64,000 bases of DNA, taken from assembly GCA_934500835.1 (NCBI GenBank), contig CAKSTR010000001.1, positions 434,001 through 498,000 of the forward strand. The letters run 5' to 3'. The translations under genes were made by a program, and so were the position numbers. This DNA is from an uncultured Paracoccaceae bacterium. GTDB taxonomy: Bacteria > Pseudomonadota > Alphaproteobacteria > Rhodobacterales > Rhodobacteraceae. Within the stretch, counting starts at the first letter, position 1, and each line of letters opens with the position of its first letter. Of this stretch, positions 15,865 through 26,365 are shown one piece after another. The notes under the pieces were generated by a model. It made no database searches, was not told the DNA's origin, and saw only the letters and a list, made by a program, of their open reading frames with translations.

Positions 15865-16688
15865 GCTGTTGGGAAACCCTGCAATCCTACGCCTTCCGCT
15901 CGCTTGGCTACGGCGAGCGGCTTTTGCCGCGTGAGGGCTTCGACCTTTGCCAGCAGTTCACCCTGATCGGGTCGGGGCTGATCTGGAACATCTACTTCGG
16001 CGCGCTGTCGCTGGCCTGCGGCTTCCTTCTTGCCAATGCGCTGGCGCTGGCCAAGGCCAGCCGGTCGCCCTTCGCCCGCAAACCGGCGGAATGGTTCATC
16101 TTCGTCTTCCGCGGCTCGCCGCTCTTCATCCAGTTCTTCTTGGCCTATGAGGCGCTGGTGCTCTTGCCGAAAGCCGGGATCGACGTGTTCGGCATCCACC
16201 TTGACACCTCATGGACCACAAGGGCCTGGGCCGGGGCGCTGTTCGTCCTGTTCCTGAACACTGCCGCCTATTCGGCCGAGATCTTCTATGGCGCGCTGAA
16301 GTCGATCCCCAAAGGCGACCTTGAGGCGGCCGAAGCCTATGGCCTGTCGGGCTGGTCGAAGTTCATCCGCATCGAATGGCCCACCATGCTGCGGCTGGGC
16401 TGGCCTGCCTATACCAATGAGGCGATCTTCCTCTTCCATGCCACGACGCTGGTATATTTCTCGGGCTTCCCGGCCTTCCAGCAAAGGGGCGATGCGCTTT
16501 ATTACGCGAATTACTTCGCGGACAAGACCTTCAACCCCTTCGTCCCCTATCCTATCGTCGCCTTCTACTTCATCTGCCTGACCCTCTTGATCACCTGGGC
16601 CTACGGCGCGATGAACCGGCGGCTGAACCGGCATCTGCCATCGAACCAGAGGCAGAAAATCCGCTTGCGTCCGAACCTCGTCCGGTAG
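15861..16688 (+). CDS. ABC transporter permease 2
   Basis: A 275-residue inner-membrane permease, partner of permease 1. The EAA loop is visible (LEAAEAYGLSGWSKFIRIEW), as are conserved FRGSPLFIQFFLAYEALVLL and LFLNTAAYSAEIFYGALKSI. The two proteins would form the heterodimeric channel with the ATPase at 12654. This closes the transporter operon. The amine/polyamine-type catabolic genes start 180 bases later in the same direction and suggest the cargo. Confidence 0.9.
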   Translation: MSCWETLQSYAFRSLGYGERLLPREGFDLCQQFTLIGSGLIWNIYFGALSLACGFLLANALALAKASRSPFARKPAEWFIFVFRGSPLFIQFFLAYEALVLLPKAGIDVFGIHLDTSWTTRAWAGALFVLFLNTAAYSAEIFYGALKSIPKGDLEAAEAYGLSGWSKFIRIEWPTMLRLGWPAYTNEAIFLFHATTLVYFSGFPAFQQRGDALYYANYFADKTFNPFVPYPIVAFYFICLTLLITWAYGAMNRRLNRHLPSNQRQKIRLRPNLVR

Positions 16689-16696
16689 TAGGCTGG

Positions 16697-16708
16697 ATTT
16701 GATCAAAT
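16697..16708. promoter_or_regulatory. ATTTGATCAAAT perfect palindrome, candidate operator
   Basis: A perfect 12-base palindrome with the same TTGATCAA core as the site at 12509, located between the transporter operon and the first glutamine-synthetase-like gene (start 16868). A GC-rich hairpin TCCGGGC-ACCC-GCCCGGA (16711-16728) follows directly and may end transporter transcription. Common regulation of uptake and breakdown is inferred from the shared site. Confidence 0.45.
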
Positions 16709-16867
16709 TATCCGGGCACCCGCCCGGACCCAGGGGCAAAGCCGCAAATGGCGCCCTTCGGGAAGGCGATCAATACAAGGGAAGGACCAAGGGCATGGTC
16801 CGAACTTGCGCATCAGGCGGGCCTTGGCGGGCCCGGGGCGCGGGGTCCGTGCTCTTCCTGATTTGAC

Positions 16868-18208
16868 ATGACGATGAAAGATTACCTGCGCAAGCACCCC
16901 GACGTGCGAACCATCCGTGTGGCCGCGGCAGACCTCAACGGTCAGGCCCGCGGCAAGCGCGTCCCCGCCCGTTTCGCCGACAAGGTTGTGAAAGACGGCA
17001 CCCGCTTCCCCTTCTCGGTGCTGAACCTCGACATCTGGGGCGAGGATATCGACGACAGCCCGCTGGTCTTCGAGCAGGGCGACCAGGACGGCGTGCTGAA
17101 GCCGACGGAACGCGGCTTCATGCCGATGCCCTGGCTGGAGGCGCCGACCGCCCTTCTGCCGATCTGGATGTTCCGCGAGAACGGCACCCCCTATGAAGGC
17201 GACCCCCGCCATGCCCTGCGCGCCGTGGTGGACCGCTACAAGGAACGCGGCCTGACCCCGGTCTGCGCCATCGAGCTGGAATTCTTCCTGATCGACGATT
17301 CCGGCAAGACGATGCAGGTCCCGGCCTCGCCCCGCTCGGGCAAGCGCAGGAAGGCGGCCGAGACGCTGTCGATCCGCGCTCTGGACGCCTTCGACACCTT
17401 CTTCACCGATCTCTATGACGCCTGCGAGGCGATGGACATCCCGGCCGACACCACCACCTCGGAGACGGGCCTCGGCCAGTTCGAGGTGAACCTGATGCAT
17501 TGCGACGACGCCCTGCGCGCCGCCGACGATGCCTGGCTGTTCAAGATGCTGGTCAAGGGGCTGGCCCGGCGCCACGGCTTTGCCGCAAGCTTCATGGCCA
17601 AGCCCTATCAGGATTATTCCGGCTCGGGCCTGCATACGCATTTCTCGGTGCTGGACCAGAAGGGCGACAACATCTTTGACTCGGGCGGCCCCAAGGGGAC
17701 GGCGCAGCTGCGCCATGCCGTGGCCGGTTGTCTTGAGGCGATGCACGATTCCACCCTGCTCTTCGCCCCCCACCTGAACAGCTATGAGCGGCTGGTTCCG
17801 GGCAAACACGCCCCGACCGCCATTGCCTGGGGCTATGAGAACCGCACCGCCGCGATCCGCATCCCCGCCGGCAACCCCGCCGCGCGGCGGATCGAGCACC
17901 GCGTCGCGGGCGGCGATGTGAACCCCTATCTGATGCTGGCCGCGATCCTGGGCGCCGCGCTGTCCGGCCTTGAGGATGCCAAAGAGCCGCCGGCGCCGAT
18001 CACCGGCAACGCCTATGCGCTGGACCTGCCGCAGATTCCCGCGACATGGGAAGCCGCGATCGACGCTTTCGAGAACTCGGACCTGCTCTACCGCTTCCTG
18101 CCCAAGGAGATCATCCGCAACATGGTGCAGACCAAGCGCCAGGAGATGCACTACATCGCCGAACTGACGCCGGAAGAGCGGGTGGAACTGTATCTCGACA
18201 CGGTCTGA
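16868..18208 (+). CDS. Glutamine synthetase family protein 1 (gamma-glutamyl-amine ligase type)
   Basis: A 446-residue ATP-dependent ligase of the GlnA fold. It has an N-terminal beta-grasp (RVAAADLNGQARGKRVPARF) and metal/glutamate-site motifs CAIELEFFLID, TSETGLGQFEVNL, GSGLHTHFSVL, NRTAAIRIP and RRIEHRVAGGDVNPYL. The adenylylation-loop tyrosine region of true GlnA is not recognisable, and context (transporter, amidotransferase, FAD oxidase) favours a PuuA-like enzyme that couples glutamate to an amine. The substrate could be a polyamine, another primary amine or an amino acid derivative. Confidence 0.85.
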   Translation: MTMKDYLRKHPDVRTIRVAAADLNGQARGKRVPARFADKVVKDGTRFPFSVLNLDIWGEDIDDSPLVFEQGDQDGVLKPTERGFMPMPWLEAPTALLPIWMFRENGTPYEGDPRHALRAVVDRYKERGLTPVCAIELEFFLIDDSGKTMQVPASPRSGKRRKAAETLSIRALDAFDTFFTDLYDACEAMDIPADTTTSETGLGQFEVNLMHCDDALRAADDAWLFKMLVKGLARRHGFAASFMAKPYQDYSGSGLHTHFSVLDQKGDNIFDSGGPKGTAQLRHAVAGCLEAMHDSTLLFAPHLNSYERLVPGKHAPTAIAWGYENRTAAIRIPAGNPAARRIEHRVAGGDVNPYLMLAAILGAALSGLEDAKEPPAPITGNAYALDLPQIPATWEAAIDAFENSDLLYRFLPKEIIRNMVQTKRQEMHYIAELTPEERVELYLDTV

Positions 18209-18217
18209 CCGCTTCCC

Positions 18218-18263
18218 GTCGCCTTCGGCTTCCCGTCGCGCGTGACGAGAGGCCGAAGGCGAC
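18218..18263 (+). terminator. 12-bp stem-loop after the first GS-like gene
   Basis: GTCGCCTTCGGC (18218-18229) is exactly complementary to GCCGAAGGCGAC (18252-18263), with a 22-base loop, starting 10 bases after the stop. A short A-run follows, but no T-tract on the + strand. It may be an mRNA-stabilising or attenuating hairpin. Confidence 0.5.
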
Positions 18264-18351
18264 GCAAAAGCCGTTGCAATACCGTCACGATCCCCCTTGA
18301 CCGCGCCCCCCGACAGCACCCACCTTGAAGGCAAACCACAGGACGACACAG

Positions 18352-19047
18352 ATGCAGATCGGCATCCTCCAGACCGGCGAATCCCCCGACGTCCTGCGCG
18401 ACGAGATGGGGGACTACCCGGATTTCTTCGAGACGCTCCTGGCCGGCAAGGGGCTGACCTTCAGACGCTGGGCGGTTCTGCGGAACGACTTCCCCAAGGA
18501 CGTCCACGACTGCGACGGCTGGCTGATCACCGGCTCGCGCTTCGGCGCCTATGAGCCGCACCCCTGGATCCCGCCGCTCGAGGAATTCATCCGCGCCGCC
18601 TATGCCGCGCATGTGCCGGTGGTGGGTGTCTGCTTTGGCCACCAGATCATCGCCCAGGCCATGGGCGGCAAGGTGCAGAAATATGCCGGCGGATGGTCGG
18701 TCGGGGCCACCGAATACGATTTCGGCGATGAAAAGCTGACCCTGAACGCCTGGCATCAGGATCAGGTCGTGGAGAAACCCGACAGCGCCACGGCAATTGC
18801 CCATACCGATTTCTGCGCCAATGCGGCACTTCTCTATGACGACCGCATGTTCACGGTGCAGCCGCACCCCGAATTCCGCAAGGAGTTCATGGAAGGGCTG
18901 ATCCGCTATCGCGGCCCGGGCCTTGTGCCCGATGCCATCCTGGAAGGCGCGACCCAACGCATCGACCGGCCTCTGGACAGCCCGAAAATGGCCGACCGCA
19001 TCGCCCGCTTCTTCCTTGACCACCAGACCACCAAGACCGAAGCCTAA
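18352..19047 (+). CDS. Class I glutamine amidotransferase-like protein (PuuD-type context)
   Basis: A 231-residue class I amidotransferase fold. The nucleophile elbow VVGVCFGHQIIAQAMGG carries the catalytic cysteine, and the histidine/glutamate pair is in VQPHPEFRKEFM. ATG at 18352 with AGGA upstream is preferred to an in-frame TTG at 18325. Between two GS-like ligases and an FAD oxidase, a gamma-glutamyl hydrolase role that releases glutamate from the oxidised intermediate is the natural reading. The family also includes GMP-synthase-like proteins of unknown function. Confidence 0.82.
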   Translation: MQIGILQTGESPDVLRDEMGDYPDFFETLLAGKGLTFRRWAVLRNDFPKDVHDCDGWLITGSRFGAYEPHPWIPPLEEFIRAAYAAHVPVVGVCFGHQIIAQAMGGKVQKYAGGWSVGATEYDFGDEKLTLNAWHQDQVVEKPDSATAIAHTDFCANAALLYDDRMFTVQPHPEFRKEFMEGLIRYRGPGLVPDAILEGATQRIDRPLDSPKMADRIARFFLDHQTTKTEA

Positions 19048-19115
19048 GATCACTGGGGCCGAGAAGCTCCGCGCCCGAACGCGCGGGGGCCACCCCCCCA
19101 ACACCAGTGTGACAT

Positions 19116-20471
19116 ATGTCCAAATGGACCGACCAGCTGCCGCAGGCGGCGCGCGACTACATCGGCAACCGCCGTGTGGATGAAGTCGAATGCATCATCG
19201 GCGACATCGCGGGCGTAGCCCGCGGCAAGGCGATGCCGGCGGCGAAATTCGCCAAGCAGACCAACTACTTCCTGCCGAATTCGATCTTCCTGCAAACCAT
19301 CACCGGCGAATGGGCCGACAACCCGTTCGATGCCTTCACCGAACCGGACATGATCCTCGAGCCGGACTGGTCGACCGCCACCGCCGCGCCCTGGACCGCC
19401 GACATCACCCTGCAGGTGGTGCACGACGCCAAGGACCAGGACGGCAATCTTGTCCCCTTCAGCCCCCGCAACGTGCTGCGTCGCATCGTGGGCCTTTACG
19501 CGGCCCAGGGCTGGAAACCCGTGGTCGCCCCCGAGATGGAGTTCTTCCTGACCGCCCGCAACGTGGACCCGAACCAGCCGGTGATCCCGCCGATGGGGCG
19601 CTCGGGCCGCCGGGCGGCGGGCAAGCAGGCCTATTCGCTGTCGGCGGTGGACGAATACGGCAAGGTTATCGACGATATCTACGATTTCGCCGAAGCGCAG
19701 GGCCTTGAAATCGACGGCATCCTGCAGGAAGGCGGCGCCGGCCAGATCGAACTGAACCTGGCCCATGGCGACCCGATCCGGCTGGCGGACGAGGTGTTCT
19801 TCTTCAAGCGGCTGATCCGCGAGGCGGCGCTGCGCCACGATTGCTTTGCCACCTTCATGGCCAAGCCGATCGCCGACGAGCCGGGGTCTGCGATGCATAT
19901 CCACACCTCGGTCGTGGACAGCAGGACTGGCAAGAACATCTTCGCCGGCCCGAAGGGCGTGGAGACCGAGGCCTTCCTGAACTTCATCGGCGGGATGCAG
20001 AAACACCTGGGCGCCGCCGTGGCGCTGTTCGCACCCTATGTGAACAGCTACCGCCGCTACGTCCCCGATTTCGCAGCCCCGATCAATCTGGAATGGGGCC
20101 GCGACAACCGCACCACGGGCCTGCGCATCCCGATTTCGGGCTCGGCCGCGCGGCGGGTCGAGAACCGTCTGCCGGGGATGGACTGCAACCCCTATCTCGG
20201 CATCGCTTCAACCCTTGCCTGCGGCTATCTGGGGCTGGTGAACAAGGTGCAGGCGCGGCCCGAATTCAGCGGTTCGGCCTATATCGACTCCGAGGACATC
20301 CCGGCGACCCTTGGCGATGCGCTGGACCTGCTGGAAGAGGACACCGCCTTGCAGGAGGTGGTCGGTGTGGATTTCTGCAAGGTCTACGATTCGGTCAAGC
20401 GCAACGAATACAAGGAATTCCTTCAGGTTATCAGCCCTTGGGAGCGTGAGCATCTGCTCCTGAACGTCTGA
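19116..20471 (+). CDS. Glutamine synthetase family protein 2 (gamma-glutamyl-amine ligase type)
   Basis: A 451-residue GlnA-fold ligase, divergent from the copy at 16868. Motifs in order: beta-grasp CIIGDIAGVARGKAMPAAKF, APEMEFFLTAR, LQEGGAGQIELNL, GSAMHIHTSVVD, WGRDNRTTGLRIP and RRVENRLPGMDCNPYL. Site residues differ from copy 1 (EGGAGQ for ETGLGQ, HIH for HTH), so the two enzymes may take different amines or form a heteromer. Its stop shares one base with the start of the FAD oxidase (TGATG). Confidence 0.87.
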   Translation: MSKWTDQLPQAARDYIGNRRVDEVECIIGDIAGVARGKAMPAAKFAKQTNYFLPNSIFLQTITGEWADNPFDAFTEPDMILEPDWSTATAAPWTADITLQVVHDAKDQDGNLVPFSPRNVLRRIVGLYAAQGWKPVVAPEMEFFLTARNVDPNQPVIPPMGRSGRRAAGKQAYSLSAVDEYGKVIDDIYDFAEAQGLEIDGILQEGGAGQIELNLAHGDPIRLADEVFFFKRLIREAALRHDCFATFMAKPIADEPGSAMHIHTSVVDSRTGKNIFAGPKGVETEAFLNFIGGMQKHLGAAVALFAPYVNSYRRYVPDFAAPINLEWGRDNRTTGLRIPISGSAARRVENRLPGMDCNPYLGIASTLACGYLGLVNKVQARPEFSGSAYIDSEDIPATLGDALDLLEEDTALQEVVGVDFCKVYDSVKRNEYKEFLQVISPWEREHLLLNV

Positions 20472-21781
20472 TGGCCCTGAATCTTCTTCACGCCAACGAC
20501 CGGGCGGGGGAATACCCGCCCAGCTGGTATGCCGCGACCGCCGTGCCGCTGGCCCCCTTTGCGCCCCTGCAAGGGGCGGCCACCGCCGACATCTGCATTG
20601 TCGGCGGCGGCTACACCGGGCTGTCGGCAGCCCTGCACGCGGCGCAAAAGGGCCTGTCGGTGGTCTTGCTTGAGGCGCACCGCGTCGGCTTCGGCGCCTC
20701 GGGGCGCAATGGCGGGCAGGTCGGATCGGGGCAGAGGCAGGACCAGGTCTGGATCGAGAAAGCCGTCGGGCGCGACACCGCCCGGCAGCTGTGGGACATG
20801 GCGCAGGACGCCAAGGCGCTGGTGCAGGATCTGATCCAGACCCATGCCATGCCGGACACGAACTGGACTCCCGGCATCGCCCATGCCTGCTGGACCGATG
20901 CCGAGGTCCGCGAGACGCATCAATATGCCGAGAAGCTGCGCCGCGACTATGGCTATGACCGGATCGAGCCGCTGGACCGCGACGGCATCCGCAGGCTGAT
21001 CGGGTCCGAGGTCTACAAGGGCGGCGAGATCGACCGAGGCGGCGCCCATATCCACCCGCTGAACTACGCCATCGGGCTGGCCAAGGCCGCCGCGAGGGCC
21101 GGTGCCCGCCTGCATGAAGGCAGCGAGGTGCTGGAAATCCGGCAGGCCGCGAAACCCGTGGTGATCACCGCGCAAGGGTCGGTCACCTGCGGAACCGTGC
21201 TTCTGGCCGGCAATGGCTATCTTGGCGGGCTGGAGCCACGGGTCTCGGCCAAGGTCATGCCGATCAACAACTTCATCCTGGCGACCGAGCCTTTGGCGGA
21301 TCGCGCCAAGGGCATCCTGTCGGAGCCCGTTGCGGCACATGACACGAAGTTCGTGGTGAATTACTGGCGGCTCAGCCATGACAACCGGCTGCTGTTCGGC
21401 GGCGGCGAGAGTTACGGCTACCGCTTTCCCGACATCGTGAAAGCCGTGTCGAAACCGATGCTTGAGGTTTACCCCCAATTGAAGGGCGTGAAGATCGACC
21501 ACGCCTGGGGCGGCACGCTTGCGATTACCCTGAACCGGATGCCCTGCTTCACCAACCCGCAGCCGAACGTTCTGTCGGCCTCGGGCTATTCCGGCCATGG
21601 CGTGGCGCTGGCCTGTCTTGCCGGCAAGTTTCTGGCCGAGGCGGCGGCCGGTCGCTCTGCCGGGTTCGATCTGATGGCCGGCCTGCCGCAGCCCCGTTTC
21701 CCCGGCGGCGCGATGCTGCGCTGGCCGATGCTGGTGGCGGCGATGACCTGGTATTCGATGCGCGACCGTCTGGGGCTTTGA
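20471..21781 (+). CDS. FAD-dependent amine/amino acid oxidoreductase (PuuB-like)
   Basis: A 436-residue flavoprotein of the DAO family. The FAD-binding Rossmann motif is CIVGGGYTGLSAALHAAQKG, followed by FGASGRNGGQVGSGQ, typical of gamma-glutamylputrescine oxidases, and a C-terminal SGYSGHGVALACLAGKFLAE. It would oxidise the gamma-glutamylated amine to an aldehyde with H2O2 or another acceptor. It is translationally coupled to GS-like protein 2. No aldehyde dehydrogenase, the next enzyme in the Puu route, is in the window. Confidence 0.87.
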   Translation: MALNLLHANDRAGEYPPSWYAATAVPLAPFAPLQGAATADICIVGGGYTGLSAALHAAQKGLSVVLLEAHRVGFGASGRNGGQVGSGQRQDQVWIEKAVGRDTARQLWDMAQDAKALVQDLIQTHAMPDTNWTPGIAHACWTDAEVRETHQYAEKLRRDYGYDRIEPLDRDGIRRLIGSEVYKGGEIDRGGAHIHPLNYAIGLAKAAARAGARLHEGSEVLEIRQAAKPVVITAQGSVTCGTVLLAGNGYLGGLEPRVSAKVMPINNFILATEPLADRAKGILSEPVAAHDTKFVVNYWRLSHDNRLLFGGGESYGYRFPDIVKAVSKPMLEVYPQLKGVKIDHAWGGTLAITLNRMPCFTNPQPNVLSASGYSGHGVALACLAGKFLAEAAAGRSAGFDLMAGLPQPRFPGGAMLRWPMLVAAMTWYSMRDRLGL

Positions 21782-21790
21782 TCGCCGGTA

Positions 21791-21900
21791 GCGGGGGCCA
21801 GCCCCCGCACCCCCGGGATATTTCGGCCAAGATGAAGGGTTTTCGCCTTCATTCTGGTACAAGTATCCTCGGGGGTCCGGGGGGGAAGCCCCCCCGGCCG
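21791..21900. repeat. Two facing copies of a GC-rich dispersed intergenic repeat
   Basis: Two copies of the same element lie tail to tail between the FAD oxidase and dnaG. One is on the minus strand (21791-21837, reading CTTGGCCGAAATATCCCGGG then a GC hairpin), the other on the plus strand (21846-21900, CGGGGGTCCGG then a 9-bp stem CCGGGGGGG/CCCCCCCGG at 21877-21897). The same layout recurs at 28571 and 34688. Being just past gene ends, they probably act as hairpin terminators or mRNA ends, though no T-tract follows. Confidence 0.7.
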
Positions 21901-21945
21901 CCTGCCACCCTCGACTCGGGCGCCGCAAAGGCCCATATCTTTCCA

Positions 21946-23904
21946 ATGTCGCTGCCACCCGGTTTCCTTGACGAATTGCGCACCCGCGTTTCGCTTTCCG
22001 CCGTTGTCGGGCGGAAGGTCACATGGGACATGCGCAAGTCGAACATGGCCAAGGGCGACTGGTGGGCGCCCTGCCCGTTCCATCAGGAGAAATCCGCATC
22101 CTTCCATGTGGATGACCGCAAGGGCTATTACTATTGCTTCGGCTGCCATGCGAAGGGGGATGCTCTCACCTTCATCAAGGAGACGGCCAATCTGTCCTTC
22201 ATGGAGGCGGTGGAGGAACTGGCGCGCGAGGCCGGGATGACCATGCCCGCCCGCGACCCGAAGGCTGCGGAAAAGGCCGACCGGCGGACACAGCTGGCGC
22301 AGGTGGTCGAAGAGGCGGTGAAGTTCTACCGCCTGCAATTGAAGACCGGGGCCGGAGGCGAGGCCCGGACCTATCTGGCCGAGAAGCGCCGCCTCTCCGA
22401 GGCGGCCTGGGATCGGTGGGAGATCGGCTGGGCACCGGACAATGCCCAGGCGGTGATCGAAGTGCTGGCCGCGAAGGGGTTTTCACAAGATCTCATGGTG
22501 GCCTCTGGCGTGGTCGCCAGGACCGACTCGGGCCGGGTCTATGACCGCTTCCACAGCCGCATCATCTTTCCGATCCGCGATGCGCGGGGCCGCGCCATAT
22601 CCCTTGGCGGGCGCAGCCTCGACCCGAACGCCCGTGCGAAATACCTGAACGGACCGGAGACCGAACTGTTCGACAAGGGCCGCAACCTGTTCAACCAGTC
22701 GCCCGCGCGTGAGGCGGCCGGCAAGGGGCAACGGCTGATCGTGGCCGAAGGCTATATGGATGTGATCGCGCTTTCCGAAGCCGGCTTTACGGCGGCGGTC
22801 GCCCCCCTTGGCACCGCTGTCACCGAAGACCAGTTGCGGCTGATCTGGCGCATCGCGGATGAGCCGATCATCGCGCTGGACGGCGACACTGCCGGCCTGC
22901 GCGCCGGTCTGCGGGTGGTGGATCTGGCCTTGCCGCTCTTGGAGGCCGGCAAGGCGCTGCGCTTTGCGCTTCTGCCCGGCGGCATGGACCCCGACGATCT
23001 GATCAAGGCCGAAGGCGCGCCCGCGATGCAGCAGGTTCTGGATGAAGCGCAGCCCATGGTGCGCCTGTTGTGGCAGCGCGAGACCGAAGGCCGCATCTTC
23101 GACTCGCCCGAGCGCAAGGCCGCACTGGACAAAAGCCTGCGCACCACGCTGAAGCGTATCGCCGACCCTTCGATCCGCAGCCATTATGGCGAGGAAATCA
23201 AGGAGTTGCGCTGGCAGCTTTTCGGCACCCGCCGCGCGGCACCGACACGGATGCAGCGGCAATGGACCCCGGGCCAGAAGCGATTCCAGCCCGAGCCGAT
23301 GCCGACCGAAGGCACCCGTGCATCGTTCCTGGCCACGACACCTGCGCCCGAAGATGCGCTGCGCGAGGCGGTGATTCTTGCCACCCTCTTGCATATGCCC
23401 GGTCTGATCCCGCGCTTTGAAGCCGCGCTGGAGCGGCTGGACTTCGTTTCGGACGACCACAACCGGCTGCTGAACCTGATCCTGACCCATGGCCATGATC
23501 CCGATTGCCCCGATCTGGTGCGGGCCGACAGCCCCGGCGCCCTTGACCGGCTGATGGCCAATCCCCATGTGCGGATCAGCCCCTCGCTCCAGCCCCGGGC
23601 GGACGAGGACTTCGCCGCCGCCTGTGTCGAAGAGGCGCTGGCCCGGCTGCGGGCCGACCGCGCCCACCGCGCCGAGGTGAGCGAAGCGCAACAGGATGTA
23701 GAAGGTCTGGCCGACGAGGGCCTGACCTGGCGTGTCGGCAAGGCCGCCGAAGCACGGGTTTCGGCCGCGCGCGGCCCGCAGGAGCAGAAGACCGAGGCGA
23801 TTCTCGCCCCGAACGGAGTGGAACTTGATCGCGAGGAACTGGACCGCGCCCGCCGGTTGCGCGAGCAGATCGATTTCACCCGAGGCGGCAGATCCCGCCC
23901 CTGA
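21946..23904 (+). CDS. dnaG: DNA primase
   Basis: A 652-residue replicative primase that makes RNA primers at the fork. The N-terminal CHC2 zinc finger is CPFHQEKSASFHVDDRKG followed by YYYCFGCHAKGD. The catalytic TOPRIM core is at residues ~260-345 (LIVAEGYMDVIALSEAG, IIALDGDTAGLRAG). A long C-terminal helicase-interaction region follows. ATG at 21946 gives MSLPPGFLDELRTRV, the normal family start; the open frame runs further upstream through repeat DNA. It is followed by rpoD, as in the macromolecular synthesis operon but without rpsU. Confidence 0.96.
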   Translation: MSLPPGFLDELRTRVSLSAVVGRKVTWDMRKSNMAKGDWWAPCPFHQEKSASFHVDDRKGYYYCFGCHAKGDALTFIKETANLSFMEAVEELAREAGMTMPARDPKAAEKADRRTQLAQVVEEAVKFYRLQLKTGAGGEARTYLAEKRRLSEAAWDRWEIGWAPDNAQAVIEVLAAKGFSQDLMVASGVVARTDSGRVYDRFHSRIIFPIRDARGRAISLGGRSLDPNARAKYLNGPETELFDKGRNLFNQSPAREAAGKGQRLIVAEGYMDVIALSEAGFTAAVAPLGTAVTEDQLRLIWRIADEPIIALDGDTAGLRAGLRVVDLALPLLEAGKALRFALLPGGMDPDDLIKAEGAPAMQQVLDEAQPMVRLLWQRETEGRIFDSPERKAALDKSLRTTLKRIADPSIRSHYGEEIKELRWQLFGTRRAAPTRMQRQWTPGQKRFQPEPMPTEGTRASFLATTPAPEDALREAVILATLLHMPGLIPRFEAALERLDFVSDDHNRLLNLILTHGHDPDCPDLVRADSPGALDRLMANPHVRISPSLQPRADEDFAAACVEEALARLRADRAHRAEVSEAQQDVEGLADEGLTWRVGKAAEARVSAARGPQEQKTEAILAPNGVELDREELDRARRLREQIDFTRGGRSRP

Positions 23905-23929
23905 CAGACGAATTGCAGCGCACGCCGGG

Positions 23930-23990
23930 GTGATTCGGGATGCCCCTGCCCGTGATTCGCGCTATTGATCCAAAATCCCGAAGTGATTCG
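23930..23990 (+). promoter_or_regulatory. Three direct GTGATTCG repeats between dnaG and rpoD
   Basis: The 8-mer GTGATTCG occurs at 23930-23937, 23952-23959 and 23983-23990, all in the same orientation, within the 103-base dnaG-rpoD gap. Start-to-start spacing is 22 and 31 bases, near two and three helical turns. This could be a binding array for a regulator of an internal rpoD promoter. The repeats are seen; function is inferred. Confidence 0.4.
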
Positions 23991-24007
23991 CACCTGCAGG
24001 AGCAAGC

Positions 24008-26002
<1,995 letters not shown>

Positions 26003-26012
26003 AGGGGGCGGC

Positions 26013-26297
26013 ATGTCCTGGTTCTCGCGTCTCTTCGGCGGCAAGACGGAGGCCGGCCCGACCGGCCCCGACACCGCCGGCAAGCCCGAAGAACACAAGG
26101 GCTTCAGCATCACGCCCGCCCCAATTCCCGAGGGCGGACAGTATCGCGTTGCGGCGCGGATCGAGAAGGATGGCCAGCGCCACGATCTTGTCCGCGCCGA
26201 CACCATGGCCTCGCTGGATGAGGCCAGGTCGATTTCGGTCGCCAAGGCGCGGCAGATGATCGACGAACAGGGTGATCGTATCTTCGCCCCGCGCTGA
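26013..26297 (+). CDS. HlyU family protein
   Basis: A 94-residue cytoplasmic protein. MSWFSRLFGG is followed by a low-complexity linker and the HlyU-type domain (GGQYRVAARIEKDGQRHDLV, RADTMASLDEARSISVAKAR). In Vibrio, HlyU is a winged-helix activator of haemolysin genes; most alphaproteobacterial members are short and uncharacterised, so a regulatory role should not be assumed. It starts 10 bases after rpoD with a GGGGG ribosome site and is probably co-transcribed with it. Confidence 0.78.
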   Translation: MSWFSRLFGGKTEAGPTGPDTAGKPEEHKGFSITPAPIPEGGQYRVAARIEKDGQRHDLVRADTMASLDEARSISVAKARQMIDEQGDRIFAPR

Positions 26298-26365
26298 CTC
26301 ACCCGCCTTTCCCCACCTTGCGCCTCTCACAGCCGCCAGCGAGACTGGCCTCAACGGAGGTTCCC

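Noticed and set aside
21778..21945. Upstream in-frame extension of DnaG
   Set aside because: The sequence is the facing GC-rich repeat pair and does not resemble primase; ATG at 21946 gives the normal N-terminus.
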